This document shows, in pieces, positions 51,899 to 60,800 of a stretch of 64,000 bases of DNA. Both the position numbers and the translations under genes were made by a program. The notes below the pieces were generated by a model, which was not told the origin of the DNA, did no database searches, and saw only the letters and a list, made by a program, of their open reading frames with translations. The stretch's first letter is position 1; each line of letters starts with the position of its first letter. Source of the DNA: Geminisphaera colitermitum TAV2 (GTDB taxonomy: Bacteria > Verrucomicrobiota > Verrucomicrobiia > Opitutales > Opitutaceae); contig NZ_ABEA03000099.1 of the NCBI RefSeq assembly GCF_000171235.2, positions 1-64,000 on the forward strand, in the 5' to 3' direction.

Positions 51899-53044
51899 AT
51901 GTTGCGTCTCGCCATTATCGGACTCGGAAACATCGGCCAGGCCCACGCCTGCGCCGTCCTCTCCGGCGCAGTGCCGCGCCTGCGTCTCGCCGCCGTGTGC
52001 GATGCCGACGCCTCGCGTCGCGCGCTTTTTCCAGACGCCGCCGGCTTCGCCACGCCTGCCGAACTTCTCGCTACAGGAAAATCCATCGCCGATCTCGTGA
52101 TCGTCGCCACGCCGCATCCGTCGCATGTCGAACTCGGCATCCAAGTGCTGCGTGCCGGCCTTCACCTGCTCATGGAAAAACCGCTCGGCGTCCACGTCGC
52201 CGACGCCCGCCGTCTGCTCGATGTGGCGGCGTGTGCTCCCGGACGCTTTGGGGTGATGCTCAACCAGCGCACCGATCCGCTCTATCAACGCGTGCGCCAG
52301 CTTGTGCGCGGCGGTGAACTCGGCGCGGTGCATCGTATCGCCTGGACGGTTACAGACTGGTTTCGCACCCAGGCGTATTATCGAACCGCCGCTTGGCGCG
52401 GCACTTGGGCGGGCGAGGGCGGCGGACTGCTCCTCAACCAGTGTCCGCACAATCTGGATCTGTTGCAGTGGATTTTCGGAATGCCCGCGAGCGTCCACGC
52501 GCACGCCTGCTTCGGGCGCTATCACGACATCGAGGTGGAGGATGACATCAGCGTTTTTATTGCGTATCCGAATAGTGGATCACAACACGGAGCCACTGGC
52601 ATCTTCACGGCCTCCACAGGCGAGGCTCCTGGCGTCAATCGTCTGGAAGTTTTCGCGGACAACGGCCTCGTCACGGTCGAAAACCGGACTCTGCGCTGGC
52701 AAAAAACAAGTGCGCAGGTCTCTGCTTTTTGCCGGGAAACGCCGGAGGTTTTTGGACGGCCAGCGGTCAGCGAAATCATCGAACGCTTTTCTCTGGCAAC
52801 CGTGGAGCCGCATCACCGGCACGGGGAACATGCGCAGCACATCGCGCTTATGTCTGATTTTGTGACGACGATTCTTGAACCGGGCGCGCCTGGGCTCGCT
52901 CCGGGCGCCGACGGCATTGGTTCGCTTGAGCTTGCCAACGCCATGCTCCTCTCCGCGCTGGAGCATCGCCCGGTCTCCCTGCCGCTCGACGCCGCTTGTT
53001 ACACGGCCCGGATTGAGGGGCTTGTCAAAGGCAACAGCCCTTGA
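51899..53044 (+). CDS. Gfo/Idh/MocA family oxidoreductase (cluster D)
   Basis: 381 residues. The Rossmann N-terminus is LRLAIIGLGNIGQAHACAVL; LMEKPLGVHVADARRLL is the E-K-P motif; the C-terminal domain has GGGLLLNQCPHNLDLLQWIF with the His used in catalysis in the family. Cytosolic, substrate unknown. Sits 60 bp after the MDR dehydrogenase and ends just before a REP hairpin shared with the convergent GH4 gene. Confidence 0.87.
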   Translation: MLRLAIIGLGNIGQAHACAVLSGAVPRLRLAAVCDADASRRALFPDAAGFATPAELLATGKSIADLVIVATPHPSHVELGIQVLRAGLHLLMEKPLGVHVADARRLLDVAACAPGRFGVMLNQRTDPLYQRVRQLVRGGELGAVHRIAWTVTDWFRTQAYYRTAAWRGTWAGEGGGLLLNQCPHNLDLLQWIFGMPASVHAHACFGRYHDIEVEDDISVFIAYPNSGSQHGATGIFTASTGEAPGVNRLEVFADNGLVTVENRTLRWQKTSAQVSAFCRETPEVFGRPAVSEIIERFSLATVEPHHRHGEHAQHIALMSDFVTTILEPGAPGLAPGADGIGSLELANAMLLSALEHRPVSLPLDAACYTARIEGLVKGNSP

Positions 53045-53140
53045 GGAGGGCGGGTCTCCTGACTCGCCGACGGCGCGAAGCGTCGCAATTCCGGATGGCG
53101 CGGCTTTGCCGCGTCTGGCGGGTCGGGAGACCCGCCCTCC
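53045..53140. repeat. orphan REP palindrome between convergent genes
   Basis: Arms at 53045-53068 and 53117-53140 match the RAYT-flanking REP arms at 1679-1702 and 2572-2595; the left arm has three mismatches. The core differs but keeps a GCGCGGC..GCCGCG hairpin. It begins directly after the oxidoreductase stop and ends 22 bp before the GH4 stop, so it can act as a bidirectional terminator. Confidence 0.85.
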
Positions 53141-53161
53141 AAAGGGAGTCTGCGCGGAGCC

Positions 53162-55354
53162 TTACTCCGGCATGACGAGTGCGTAGTGAGACGAGGCGGA
53201 GGAACTGTCGGTCCTGCCGTTCCAGCCCACGCGGCAGGCTCCGTGGGCGTCGCCGAGCGCGCCCGCCGCCACAACCAGATCGAGATAAAACGCGCCGGCC
53301 TTTTTGTTCGATGCAGACGCGAGGACTTCGACGTCCGCCGCCGCGAGATCGAAACGGAGCGAGAAATCATAGCCGCCCTTGTCGATGCGCACCTTGAATG
53401 AGCCGGTCGCGGGCTTGATCGCGCGGCGTTCGCGGTCGAGAACCGTGATGCCTTTTTCGCGCGGGAGCAGGAAGAATTGCTTCGTGCCGCCGGCACCGTG
53501 CTCGGGACGGACAAACAACTCAATGGTTGAGGCCGTCCAGGGACTGTTTTCGGAGATTTTGACCGCGGTGTCGATGACGCGGCCATCGATCGTGAGTGTG
53601 GAGCCGGTGAGCCTGAGTTGTCCGGTGAGGAGTTTGTTGTCCATGAAGCGCACTTCGATGGGCGCGCCGTCCTTGGCGGCGGCGTTGCGCACGATGCGGC
53701 GTTCCTTGAACACGTAGTCTTTGCTGAATACACGGGCGTCGGGCGTCGAAGGAATCGCACGCACGGCAAATGACTTCGCGGCGGACACGGGCTGCAGTTT
53801 GATTTTGCGCGCGACGGTTTTGCCTGCGCCGACTTTGAGCGCGAGACTGGCGGCGGTTTTTAGCGCCACGGGTTCGGAGACGAGCGCGAGCGTGCCGTCG
53901 AAGGCGGTGTCGCCGTGGTTGGTGGCGGTGAGTTCAAATTCGATCGCCGAGCCGTCGATGGCCGCGAGGGTTTTGGTGGGCGCGAGCGACACGATGACCT
54001 TGTCCCCGGTGCCGGTGCGGGTGCGTCCGGTGTTGCGGATCGCGGGGGTGAATTCGCCGAGCAGGCCGGCTTTCTGGTGCGCCTCGATGAGGTCGTCGCA
54101 CATGGCCCAGATTTTGTCGAGGGTGAGGGTGGCGGCGGCGTGTGGGTCGGTCATCACGGCGTGGTAGATGTGTTCGCGCTTGCCGGTGAGCGCGGCGGCG
54201 ACGGTGAGTTCCTGCACGTTGATGTTGGTGCGGCAGATGGCGGCGAGTTGCGGAGGCAGGTCGCCGATGTGCGTGGGTTGCAGGCCCTGCGCATCGACGA
54301 GCACGGGGAGTTCCACGCAACTGCGGTGGGGGAGGTTGGTGATGAGGGCGCGGTTGGGGACGTTGCCGTAGATGACGCGCGGGGTGTTGGTCTCCATTGA
54401 GTGGATGATGAAGGAGCCGTATTCGTGGGTCTGCGGGTTGACGATGATGTCGCCGTCGTCGCCGATGAGTTCGGCCTCGGCTTTTTTCCAAGTGGCGATG
54501 ATCGACTCGCAGCGGCGCAGGTATTCGTCGATGGGGATGTCGAATTGTTTGATGATTTCCTGGCCGTGATGGATGAAGTGCGGGTTGTATTCGCTTTGGT
54601 GTTCGGAGGATTCGGTGACGAAATAGCCGAGGCGACGCATCATCTCGAAGCGGACTTTGTCCTGGTGGAAGGACGGATTTTCGAGGAGTTGGAAAAGGAG
54701 CGGGTAGGCGTCTTGGCCGCGGTATTTGAAATCGAGGAAGAACGCCATGTGGTTGATGCCGGCGACCCGGTAGGTGACGTGCTCGTAGTCGAGTCCGGCG
54801 TAGCCGGCGAGTTGCTGGCTGGTGCCTTGCACGCTGTGGCAGAGGCCGACGGTGGGGACGGCGCCGTCGAGGGCGTGATCGACGGCCATGCAGAGCATGG
54901 CCATGGGGTTGGTGTAGTTGAGGAAGGTGCAGCCGGGCGCGCCGACTTCCGCGATGTCGCGCGCGATTTCGAGAATCTTGGGGATGGTGCGAAGTCCGCG
55001 AAACACGCCGCCAACGCCGAGGGTGTCGCCGATGGTCTGGAGGAGGCCGTATTTGCGTGGTATTTCAAAATCAATGACAGTGCCGGGCTTGTATCCGCCG
55101 ACCTGGATGGTGCAGATGACATATTTGGCGCCGGCGATGGCCTTGCGTCGGTCGGCGGTGGCTTCGACGCGGGCGCGAACACCGAGTTTGCGAATGATGC
55201 GTTCGACCATGACGCGTGCGGTTTCAAGGCGCGCCGGATCGATGTCCATGAGGCTGATCGTGGAGTCGCTGAGTTCGGGGAACTGGAGGATGTCGGAGAC
55301 GAGGTTTTTGGCGAAGACAACGGAGCCTGCGCCGATGAGCGTGATTTTAGCCAT
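53162..55354 (-). CDS. melA: GH4 alpha-galactosidase/alpha-glucosidase with extra C-terminal domain
   Basis: 730 residues from ATG 55354. GH4 domain (~1-445): NAD-binding KITLIGAGSVVFA, NYTNPMAM, metal-site LCHSVQGTS (Cys172, His173) and AGINHMAFFLD (Asn201, His202), as in MelA. GH4 enzymes use NAD+ and Mn2+ and act in the cytosol. Family members are ~430-480 aa; here ~285 residues are added: a beta-rich stretch (~455-560) and a CBM9/DOMON-like module (~565-730, SENSPWTASTIELFVRPEHG). No signal peptide is present because the N-terminus is the dinucleotide fold. A hairpin leader lies 20 nt upstream. Confidence 0.88.
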   Translation of the reverse strand: MAKITLIGAGSVVFAKNLVSDILQFPELSDSTISLMDIDPARLETARVMVERIIRKLGVRARVEATADRRKAIAGAKYVICTIQVGGYKPGTVIDFEIPRKYGLLQTIGDTLGVGGVFRGLRTIPKILEIARDIAEVGAPGCTFLNYTNPMAMLCMAVDHALDGAVPTVGLCHSVQGTSQQLAGYAGLDYEHVTYRVAGINHMAFFLDFKYRGQDAYPLLFQLLENPSFHQDKVRFEMMRRLGYFVTESSEHQSEYNPHFIHHGQEIIKQFDIPIDEYLRRCESIIATWKKAEAELIGDDGDIIVNPQTHEYGSFIIHSMETNTPRVIYGNVPNRALITNLPHRSCVELPVLVDAQGLQPTHIGDLPPQLAAICRTNINVQELTVAAALTGKREHIYHAVMTDPHAAATLTLDKIWAMCDDLIEAHQKAGLLGEFTPAIRNTGRTRTGTGDKVIVSLAPTKTLAAIDGSAIEFELTATNHGDTAFDGTLALVSEPVALKTAASLALKVGAGKTVARKIKLQPVSAAKSFAVRAIPSTPDARVFSKDYVFKERRIVRNAAAKDGAPIEVRFMDNKLLTGQLRLTGSTLTIDGRVIDTAVKISENSPWTASTIELFVRPEHGAGGTKQFFLLPREKGITVLDRERRAIKPATGSFKVRIDKGGYDFSLRFDLAAADVEVLASASNKKAGAFYLDLVVAAGALGDAHGACRVGWNGRTDSSSASSHYALVMPE

Positions 55355-55374
55355 GTGGGTTTGCGTGGTTGAAA

Positions 55375-55417
55375 TGTGATGCACACCCGGTCAATGGAAA
55401 CCGGGAATCGCATCACA
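55375..55417 (-). promoter_or_regulatory. double hairpin in the melA leader
   Basis: Nested arms TGTGATGC/GCATCACA (55375-55382, 55410-55417) and CCCGGT/ACCGGG (55386-55391, 55400-55405) lie 20-60 nt upstream of the GH4 start. It could be a terminator for the upstream prepilin-like gene, an operator or a translation-control hairpin. No T-run follows, which argues against a simple terminator. Confidence 0.5.
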
Positions 55418-55552
55418 ACAGCCAAGTAGCGCCCGCGCAGAGAAGCCGCTTTTCCTGATAGGCGATGTGCAAAAAGTGATGTGCGCTCACCTGCTATGAC
55501 AGGGTGAATCGGCGGAGAAATTCATCGGGACTCTGCCCATAACACTGGCTCT

Positions 55553-56296
55553 TTACGGGTTATATCCGGGGACGCTGGGATATTTGCTGATGCTCCATTC
55601 GTATCGGGGGAAGCCGTTAGGGGCATTCGGCGCTGAGTAATCTTTGGTTGATCCGTTGTTATTGTTGCTGATCCCGGCAGGGCCGATTCCAACTTTCCCT
55701 ACATGGCCATCCAGCAACAGCACATTGGCTTTGTTTCCGTGCCAGAATGCAAACGTTACGAATGATCCATTGCTTCCATTGGCAGGGAAACCGCCATCGT
55801 TACTCGTCTTTTGCGGACTATCCCACATGAGAACCACCTGACTGTAGGGGTAGTCGTCCGTAACCCTTCGAAATGTGTCATTACCTGGCGCAAGACTAAA
55901 ATTTCCGTTCCACCCATAGCAGGTGCGGTTTGCCGTTCCGCTGGTATAAGTCGGGTGGACCTTCTCAAGATTTGGACAACGAAGAGCATATCGCTGATTT
56001 GCCGGTTTTTTACCGATGTAGGGAGCCAGATAAGTCCAGACGAGATGCTGTTGTTTGTAAAATGCCGGGGGAGCCAGTCCCTTGTTGTCGTTTATGAATA
56101 AGTGCACAGCTTGCCCGATCTGTCTCATGTTCGATGTGCATTGCGCGGCGCGCGCCGAGTCTCGCACGCGTCCGACCACTGGCAGCAATATCCCCGCAAG
56201 CACACCGATGATGGCGATGACGGTGAGTAATTCGATGAGTGTGAAGGCCGAGCGATGGAGATTTCGTGGAATTGGGAGGATGGGGGATGTTTTCAT
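55553..56296 (-). CDS. prepilin-type N-terminal cleavage/methylation domain protein (cluster D)
   Basis: 247 residues from ATG 56296. The leader is [20 protein letters not shown] (Glu+5, Ser/Ala before the cleavage site), followed by [38 protein letters not shown] is an exact H-x9-DGH motif, the only exact copy among the four. It lies upstream of the GH4 gene on the same strand and downstream of the XylR-like regulator; TTGCGCA direct repeats lie in its promoter region. Confidence 0.85.
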   Translation of the reverse strand: MKTSPILPIPRNLHRSAFTLIELLTVIAIIGVLAGILLPVVGRVRDSARAAQCTSNMRQIGQAVHLFINDNKGLAPPAFYKQQHLVWTYLAPYIGKKPANQRYALRCPNLEKVHPTYTSGTANRTCYGWNGNFSLAPGNDTFRRVTDDYPYSQVVLMWDSPQKTSNDGGFPANGSNGSFVTFAFWHGNKANVLLLDGHVGKVGIGPAGISNNNNGSTKDYSAPNAPNGFPRYEWSISKYPSVPGYNP

Positions 56297-56390
56297 GGCA
56301 TTGGAAACAGAGAGGGGGGATGGATAGGAAGAATCGGAAGAAAGATGTGCCATCAAGATACCATTTTACCTGTATGCAGACCAAGCGAAC

Positions 56391-56418
56391 TTGCGCATTT
56401 TTACTTAGAATTTGCGCA
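56391..56418. promoter_or_regulatory. candidate XylR/AraC-type site: TTGCGCA direct repeat
   Basis: TTGCGCA at 56391-56397 and again at 56412-56418, 21 bp apart start to start (two helical turns), ~95-120 bp upstream of the prepilin-like start. AraC-type regulators bind direct repeats with this spacing. The same TTGCGCAAAA word recurs at 57801 on the other side of the regulator gene. Confidence 0.5.
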
Positions 56419-56503
56419 AAAACTGATTGTTCTCTCCCCGCCTCTCGTTCCCTCCTCCCCTCTTCTTCTTCCGGCTGAGGCTGATTTCGTCGCGTCATCT
56501 GTT

Positions 56504-57745
56504 TCATCGCATTGTAATTTTTTTCCGATACCGCAGAGGCGACTCGCCCAGCTTGGCGCGGAAAAGCTGCGCCATGTATTCGGGCGATGAAAAACCGGCG
56601 GCGTCGGCCACCTGCGGAATCGGCAGCGTGGTTTCACGCAGCAAGTCCTTGGCCCGCGCCAAGTGTGCGTCGCGAATGTAGTCCGCCGGGCTTCGTTCCA
56701 GCGTTTTGGCAAATTTTTGTTCAAGTGAACGTCGAGAGATACCCGCCTGGCGTGCCACATCGTCCACCTGCAACGGCTCCCCAACCCTCTGGCGGATATA
56801 GCTGATCGCCGTGCGCAGAGCCGGGTCGGTGATCGCCAGCACGTCACTCGACTGCCGCGTTTTCACGCCCAGCGGTTGGATCAGGCGGACCGGTGGTGGC
56901 GATGCTGCCGGCTGCGATTTGCCCGAAAATGTGGCGGCGTGCTTCTTGCTTTTCGCTGCGGTCATCAATTCGTCGAGCATCTGCGCCGCCTCGTGCCCGA
57001 TCTGTTCGCCGGGGTGCATGATGCCGGATATCGGGATGTGCGACATCTCCAGAAAAATCTCGTCGTCCGACAGCATCACCAGCGCAACCTCCTCCGGCAT
57101 GCGCAGGCCCGCGAGATGGCACGCCTGCACGACCTCGCGTCCGATTGCCCACGAAAAAATCCCCACCGGTTTGGGCAGCCCGGCCAGCCAGTCGGCAAGC
57201 GCCTTGATGCTCATGTTCCAATCCGCCACGCCCCACGCGCGGTTTTTTACGCCGAGAGAAAAGAAGCTGCCGCCTGCCTGGGTTACGAATTCGCCAAAAT
57301 TCGCCGAGTGCTGCGCATCCAGCGCATTTCGTTCCAGCCGCAAGTAGGCGAAATTCTGGTAGCCGCGCTCAAAGTAGTAACGCCCGGCCATGCGTGCGCA
57401 GGCGGCGATATCGCTCGTGACGGTGGGGAAAGCAATGTCGCGAAATGTGACTTGCGAGAGGTTGACGACCGGAATGTTGAGCGAGGCAAAATGGCGCGCC
57501 ATGCCGAGATCCTTGATTTCGGCAATCACGCCTTCGCCAACCCAACCAGCAGGCATGCGAATGCTTTCGTTGGATCCGTGTGGCTCTAGGAAAATCTGCC
57601 AATTGTGTCCTTTGCGCAGGTAGTTGTTGATGCCATCGAGAATGGAGCGCGCCCACGTCGTGGAGGTTTCAACAAGCAAAGCAACGCGCGCATAATCGAG
57701 CGAAGTTTGACCAGAGGGGGGGGGGGGGAGGGGAGCGAGAGGCAT
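56504..57745 (-). CDS. XylR-like regulator: LacI-type sugar sensor fused to AraC HTH
   Basis: 413 residues from ATG 57745. The N-terminal sensor (~20-290) is LacI/PBP-like (VALLVETSTTWARSILDGIN, VVNLSQVTFRD, LVMLSDDEIFLEMSHIPISG). The C-terminal AraC HTH (~310-413) contains VDDVARQAGISRRSLEQKFA and VADAAGFSSPEYMAQLFRAK. This is the architecture and size of E. coli XylR (392 aa). Codons 6-10 are a 13-nt C run (57716-57728), so the product depends on exact tract length. It is divergent from the LamG gene at 57916. Confidence 0.88.
   Translation of the reverse strand: MPLAPLPPPPSGQTSLDYARVALLVETSTTWARSILDGINNYLRKGHNWQIFLEPHGSNESIRMPAGWVGEGVIAEIKDLGMARHFASLNIPVVNLSQVTFRDIAFPTVTSDIAACARMAGRYYFERGYQNFAYLRLERNALDAQHSANFGEFVTQAGGSFFSLGVKNRAWGVADWNMSIKALADWLAGLPKPVGIFSWAIGREVVQACHLAGLRMPEEVALVMLSDDEIFLEMSHIPISGIMHPGEQIGHEAAQMLDELMTAAKSKKHAATFSGKSQPAASPPPVRLIQPLGVKTRQSSDVLAITDPALRTAISYIRQRVGEPLQVDDVARQAGISRRSLEQKFAKTLERSPADYIRDAHLARAKDLLRETTLPIPQVADAAGFSSPEYMAQLFRAKLGESPLRYRKKITMR
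57716..57728. repeat. 13-nt G run (C on coding strand) at codons 6-10 of the XylR-like gene
   Basis: Encodes the end of MPLAPLPPPP. A one-base change in length would frameshift the regulator near its start. Confidence 0.85.
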
Positions 57746-57800
57746 GATGTGTGTGTGTGACGGATGCGCTTGGACTCGTTGAACGGACAGAGAGGTGATC

Positions 57801-57829
57801 TTGCGCAAAATATAAGATTTTATACGCAA
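57801..57829. promoter_or_regulatory. candidate regulator-binding palindrome TTGCGCAAAAT..ACGCAA
   Basis: TTGCGCAAAAT (57801-57811) faces ATTTTATACGCAA (57817-57829), an imperfect inverted repeat (10 of 14 pairs). It lies in the divergent promoter between the XylR-like and LamG genes and shares TTGCGCAAAA with the site at 56412. It probably mediates control by the adjacent regulator. Confidence 0.5.
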
Positions 57830-57915
57830 AGCCACCTTTATCGACCCCGCCTCTCCTGATAAAGTGAGCACCGTCATCTGCGGAGCGCCCCCCTCGCCCA
57901 TTCAATCCATCGCCT

Positions 57916-58752
57916 ATGAGAACCCATATTATTTCCAGTCTCCTCACCACTCTGGTCCTGACAATCGCGAGTGCAGTGCCGCTGCATGCGTATTCGGGCA
58001 ATGAAGGCATGACCCTGCTTTGGAAATGCGATGAATCCGGCGCGACTGGCACGTTCACACAAGTGGTCGATGCCACCGGTCATGGAAATCCGGGTACCGT
58101 TAATGGAACGCTCACCAGCGCGGCGAATGGCGTTTCCGGGACGGCCATTTCCGGTTTCAGCAACAACGCAGTCAACACGCTCTCGTGGGAAACCAACATG
58201 GAATGGGCACCGCGTTTCACGCTCCAACTCTGGCTGCGCAATCCGGGCAAAGCTGAGGCCAACGTCGTGGCGGTTGGCGGTGCCACGCGAAATTCCAATC
58301 GCCCGTGGATGATTTACGTCAGTGCGCCCGATGCGGCGGACAATCGCACCGTGTCGCTCGTCTTTCAGTCATGGATTGCGACCACGCAGGTATTCACCAG
58401 CGAACCTATCAAATGGGGGCGCGACACATGGTATCAACTCGCGCTCGCCTGGTCTCCCGCGCGCGTCCTCTACAAGGACAAGGAAGGTAAGGAAAAAACG
58501 GAGACAGGCGCCGGTTTCAAAATCTACCTGACTCCTGCCGGTTCTGAAGAAGTGAAATTTCTCTTTGGCGGCACCACGGCTCGCGCACGTTGCGGAGGCA
58601 AGGCATCGCAACTCTTCACCATCGGCGGCACGGGACGCGGTTATTACAAAGAGCAGCCCGCTGGCAGCTTTGGCGGGGACATCGACGAGATTGCCCTCTG
58701 GCTCGGCAAAACCCTCACCGACGCACAACTCAACGAAGGCTTAAAACTCTAA
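57916..58752 (+). CDS. secreted LamG/concanavalin-like protein (cluster E)
   Basis: 278 residues. The signal peptide is ISSLLTTLVLTIASAVPLHA. The remainder is one LamG-type domain: LLWKCDESGATGTFTQVVDA, FTLQLWLRNPGK, WYQLALAWSP and the closing GGDIDEIALWLGKTLTDAQL. Such domains bind glycans or act as adhesion modules. No catalytic or anchoring motif is present. First gene of the plus-strand cluster E, under a promoter shared with the XylR-like regulator. Confidence 0.78.
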   Translation: MRTHIISSLLTTLVLTIASAVPLHAYSGNEGMTLLWKCDESGATGTFTQVVDATGHGNPGTVNGTLTSAANGVSGTAISGFSNNAVNTLSWETNMEWAPRFTLQLWLRNPGKAEANVVAVGGATRNSNRPWMIYVSAPDAADNRTVSLVFQSWIATTQVFTSEPIKWGRDTWYQLALAWSPARVLYKDKEGKEKTETGAGFKIYLTPAGSEEVKFLFGGTTARARCGGKASQLFTIGGTGRGYYKEQPAGSFGGDIDEIALWLGKTLTDAQLNEGLKL

Positions 58753-58867
58753 CAAACACTAGCGCCCCCCTCCCGCCTTCTTCCCGCATCCCTCCCCCCC
58801 CCTCGGCACACATCGAATTAAGCAAAAACAAACCTGTATCCAAAAAAATCACTACAACCCAAAAATC

Positions 58868-60700
58868 ATGAAAACCTCATTCAAAACGAAAAAAATCCTC
58901 GGAGTCATTCTGGCTGCGACAATGAGCCTTGCCCAAACCGCCTTTGCTGCGGATGGCACCTGGACATCCACCGCCGCCACCGCCGACTGGGACAATCTCA
59001 ACAACTGGTCAGGCGGCACTGCGTTTGCCGATGGCATTGGAGCCACCGCCACGATCAACACCAACATCGCTACCGCTTCCACCATTACCCTCAGCAACGC
59101 CCGCACCCTCGGCATCCTGAACATTGGCGACACCAACAACACCCACGCCTTTACGCTCACGGGAGCCGCTCTGACCATGAATAACGGCGGTGCTGGCGCG
59201 CAAATCAATCAACGCAGCACCAGCAAAGGCGACACGATCTCCGCCAACATCACCCTTGCCGACGCTCTCACGCTCTCCAACGCCAGTGCCAACACCTTCA
59301 TCCTTTCGGGTAATCTCACCGGTGCCCACGCCCTCACCATCGACTCCACCGGCTCCGGTGCCATCAGCCTTCGCGGAACGAACACCTTTTCCAGTGTCAC
59401 CATCAAAAGCGGCAACCTCACACCCACCAAAACCGGCAGCCTCGGCGCGGGCCTCATCACCCTCGGCGACGCCGCCAACACCGGCAAAGCCGTCACTCTG
59501 AATTATGTCGCCTACCCCGGCGCTACCGGTTCATTTGCCAACAACATCCATGTTGTCGGCACCGGCACCGCCACCCTCTCCACCAGCAGTTGGAGTCCCA
59601 CCTTTTCCGGCAGCATCACGCTCGACCGCGACCTCGTTGTCTCCACCAACACCGGTGCGAACATCACGCTTTCCGGCACGATTTCCGGTAACGGCGGCCT
59701 CATCATCAACAACGGCACTGGCTCCACCATCAACACCAACACCATCATCCTGTCGGGAGACAACAACTACACCGGCGGCACCATCATCCAACGAGGCAGC
59801 CTTCACGCCAGCGGATCGGGCAGCAGCTTTGGCGCCGGCGACATCACGCTCGGCGACGCCAATCTCGCCAACACCTACGCCGTTGCCCTCAACGTCAACG
59901 CCACCAAAACGATTACCAACAACATCAACGTTGTCGGCAACGGCAGCGCCGCCGCCACTGCCTCCATCCGCGTCACCAGCAACAACCCCACCCTTACCGG
60001 CAACATCACGCTGGCCCGTGACCTCGCCATCCTTGCCAGCAACACCAATGGCAGTGCCATCACCTTCACTGGCGACATCACCGGCACCGGCGACCTCAGC
60101 ACCACTACCGTCAGCGGCACCAGCTCCGGATCGCGCATCTACCTGAACGGCTCCGTCAACCACACCGGCACCATCACCACCTCCGGCACGGGATTGGGCA
60201 ACTTCAACGGACGCGGCCTCTACATCAACGGCACCATCGGCTCCAACGTCACTGACATCATCCAGACCGGCGCCGAATCCCGCCTCTTTCTTACCGGGGC
60301 CAACAACGCCTTCACCGGCGACGTGAAGATCGATGGCGGCACCCTCACCCTTGGCAGCGGAGCATCAATCACCATCGCAACCTTCCTCACCGACACCACC
60401 AACCTGTGGCTCCACACAACCGACAACTCCGGCCTCGTCCTCAGTTTCAAGGACAACACCGTCATTGAAAGCATCGCCGGTCTCTACATTGACGGCACCA
60501 AGCAAGCTGACGGACTCTGGGGCGCGATTGGCTCCATTGCCGCTGGTCTGGCCGATTTCGAATCCGCTCTCATCACCGGCACCGGACTCCTCCAAGTTGG
60601 CAACAGCATCGTTCCCGAACCCGCCACTCTTGCTCTCTTTGCCGGAGCCTTTGTTCTCGGTGCGACGATTGCCTGCCGCCGCCTTCGCGCTCGCAAGTAA
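58868..60700 (+). CDS. PEP-CTERM protein with autotransporter-associated beta-strand repeats (cluster E)
   Basis: 610 residues. The signal peptide is ILGVILAATMSLAQTAFA, then ADGTWTSTAATADWDNLNNW. The body is a long series of beta-helix repeats rich in N, T, S and G (NNYTGGTIIQRGSLHASGSG, NAFTGDVKIDGGTLTLGSGA). The C-terminus IVPEPATLALFAGAFVLGAT followed by CRRLRARK is a PEP-CTERM signal. Larger relative of the cluster A protein at 16367. Probably an extended surface or matrix filament. Confidence 0.87.
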   Translation: MKTSFKTKKILGVILAATMSLAQTAFAADGTWTSTAATADWDNLNNWSGGTAFADGIGATATINTNIATASTITLSNARTLGILNIGDTNNTHAFTLTGAALTMNNGGAGAQINQRSTSKGDTISANITLADALTLSNASANTFILSGNLTGAHALTIDSTGSGAISLRGTNTFSSVTIKSGNLTPTKTGSLGAGLITLGDAANTGKAVTLNYVAYPGATGSFANNIHVVGTGTATLSTSSWSPTFSGSITLDRDLVVSTNTGANITLSGTISGNGGLIINNGTGSTINTNTIILSGDNNYTGGTIIQRGSLHASGSGSSFGAGDITLGDANLANTYAVALNVNATKTITNNINVVGNGSAAATASIRVTSNNPTLTGNITLARDLAILASNTNGSAITFTGDITGTGDLSTTTVSGTSSGSRIYLNGSVNHTGTITTSGTGLGNFNGRGLYINGTIGSNVTDIIQTGAESRLFLTGANNAFTGDVKIDGGTLTLGSGASITIATFLTDTTNLWLHTTDNSGLVLSFKDNTVIESIAGLYIDGTKQADGLWGAIGSIAAGLADFESALITGTGLLQVGNSIVPEPATLALFAGAFVLGATIACRRLRARK

Positions 60701-60800
60701 ACGGCAACACCAACGCAAAACACCACACGCCCCTGCGAGACATCCCCATCGCTCACAGGTGCTCGCTCACATTCCCATAACAACCCCGCCCTGCATCACC

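Noticed and set aside
54401-55372. 323-codon plus-strand frame
   Set aside because: Antisense to the GH4 catalytic domain.
17143-60474. Tandem sequence repeats inside the beta-repeat PEP-CTERM genes as CRISPR or satellite DNA
   Set aside because: They encode degenerate protein repeats without constant repeat/spacer structure.
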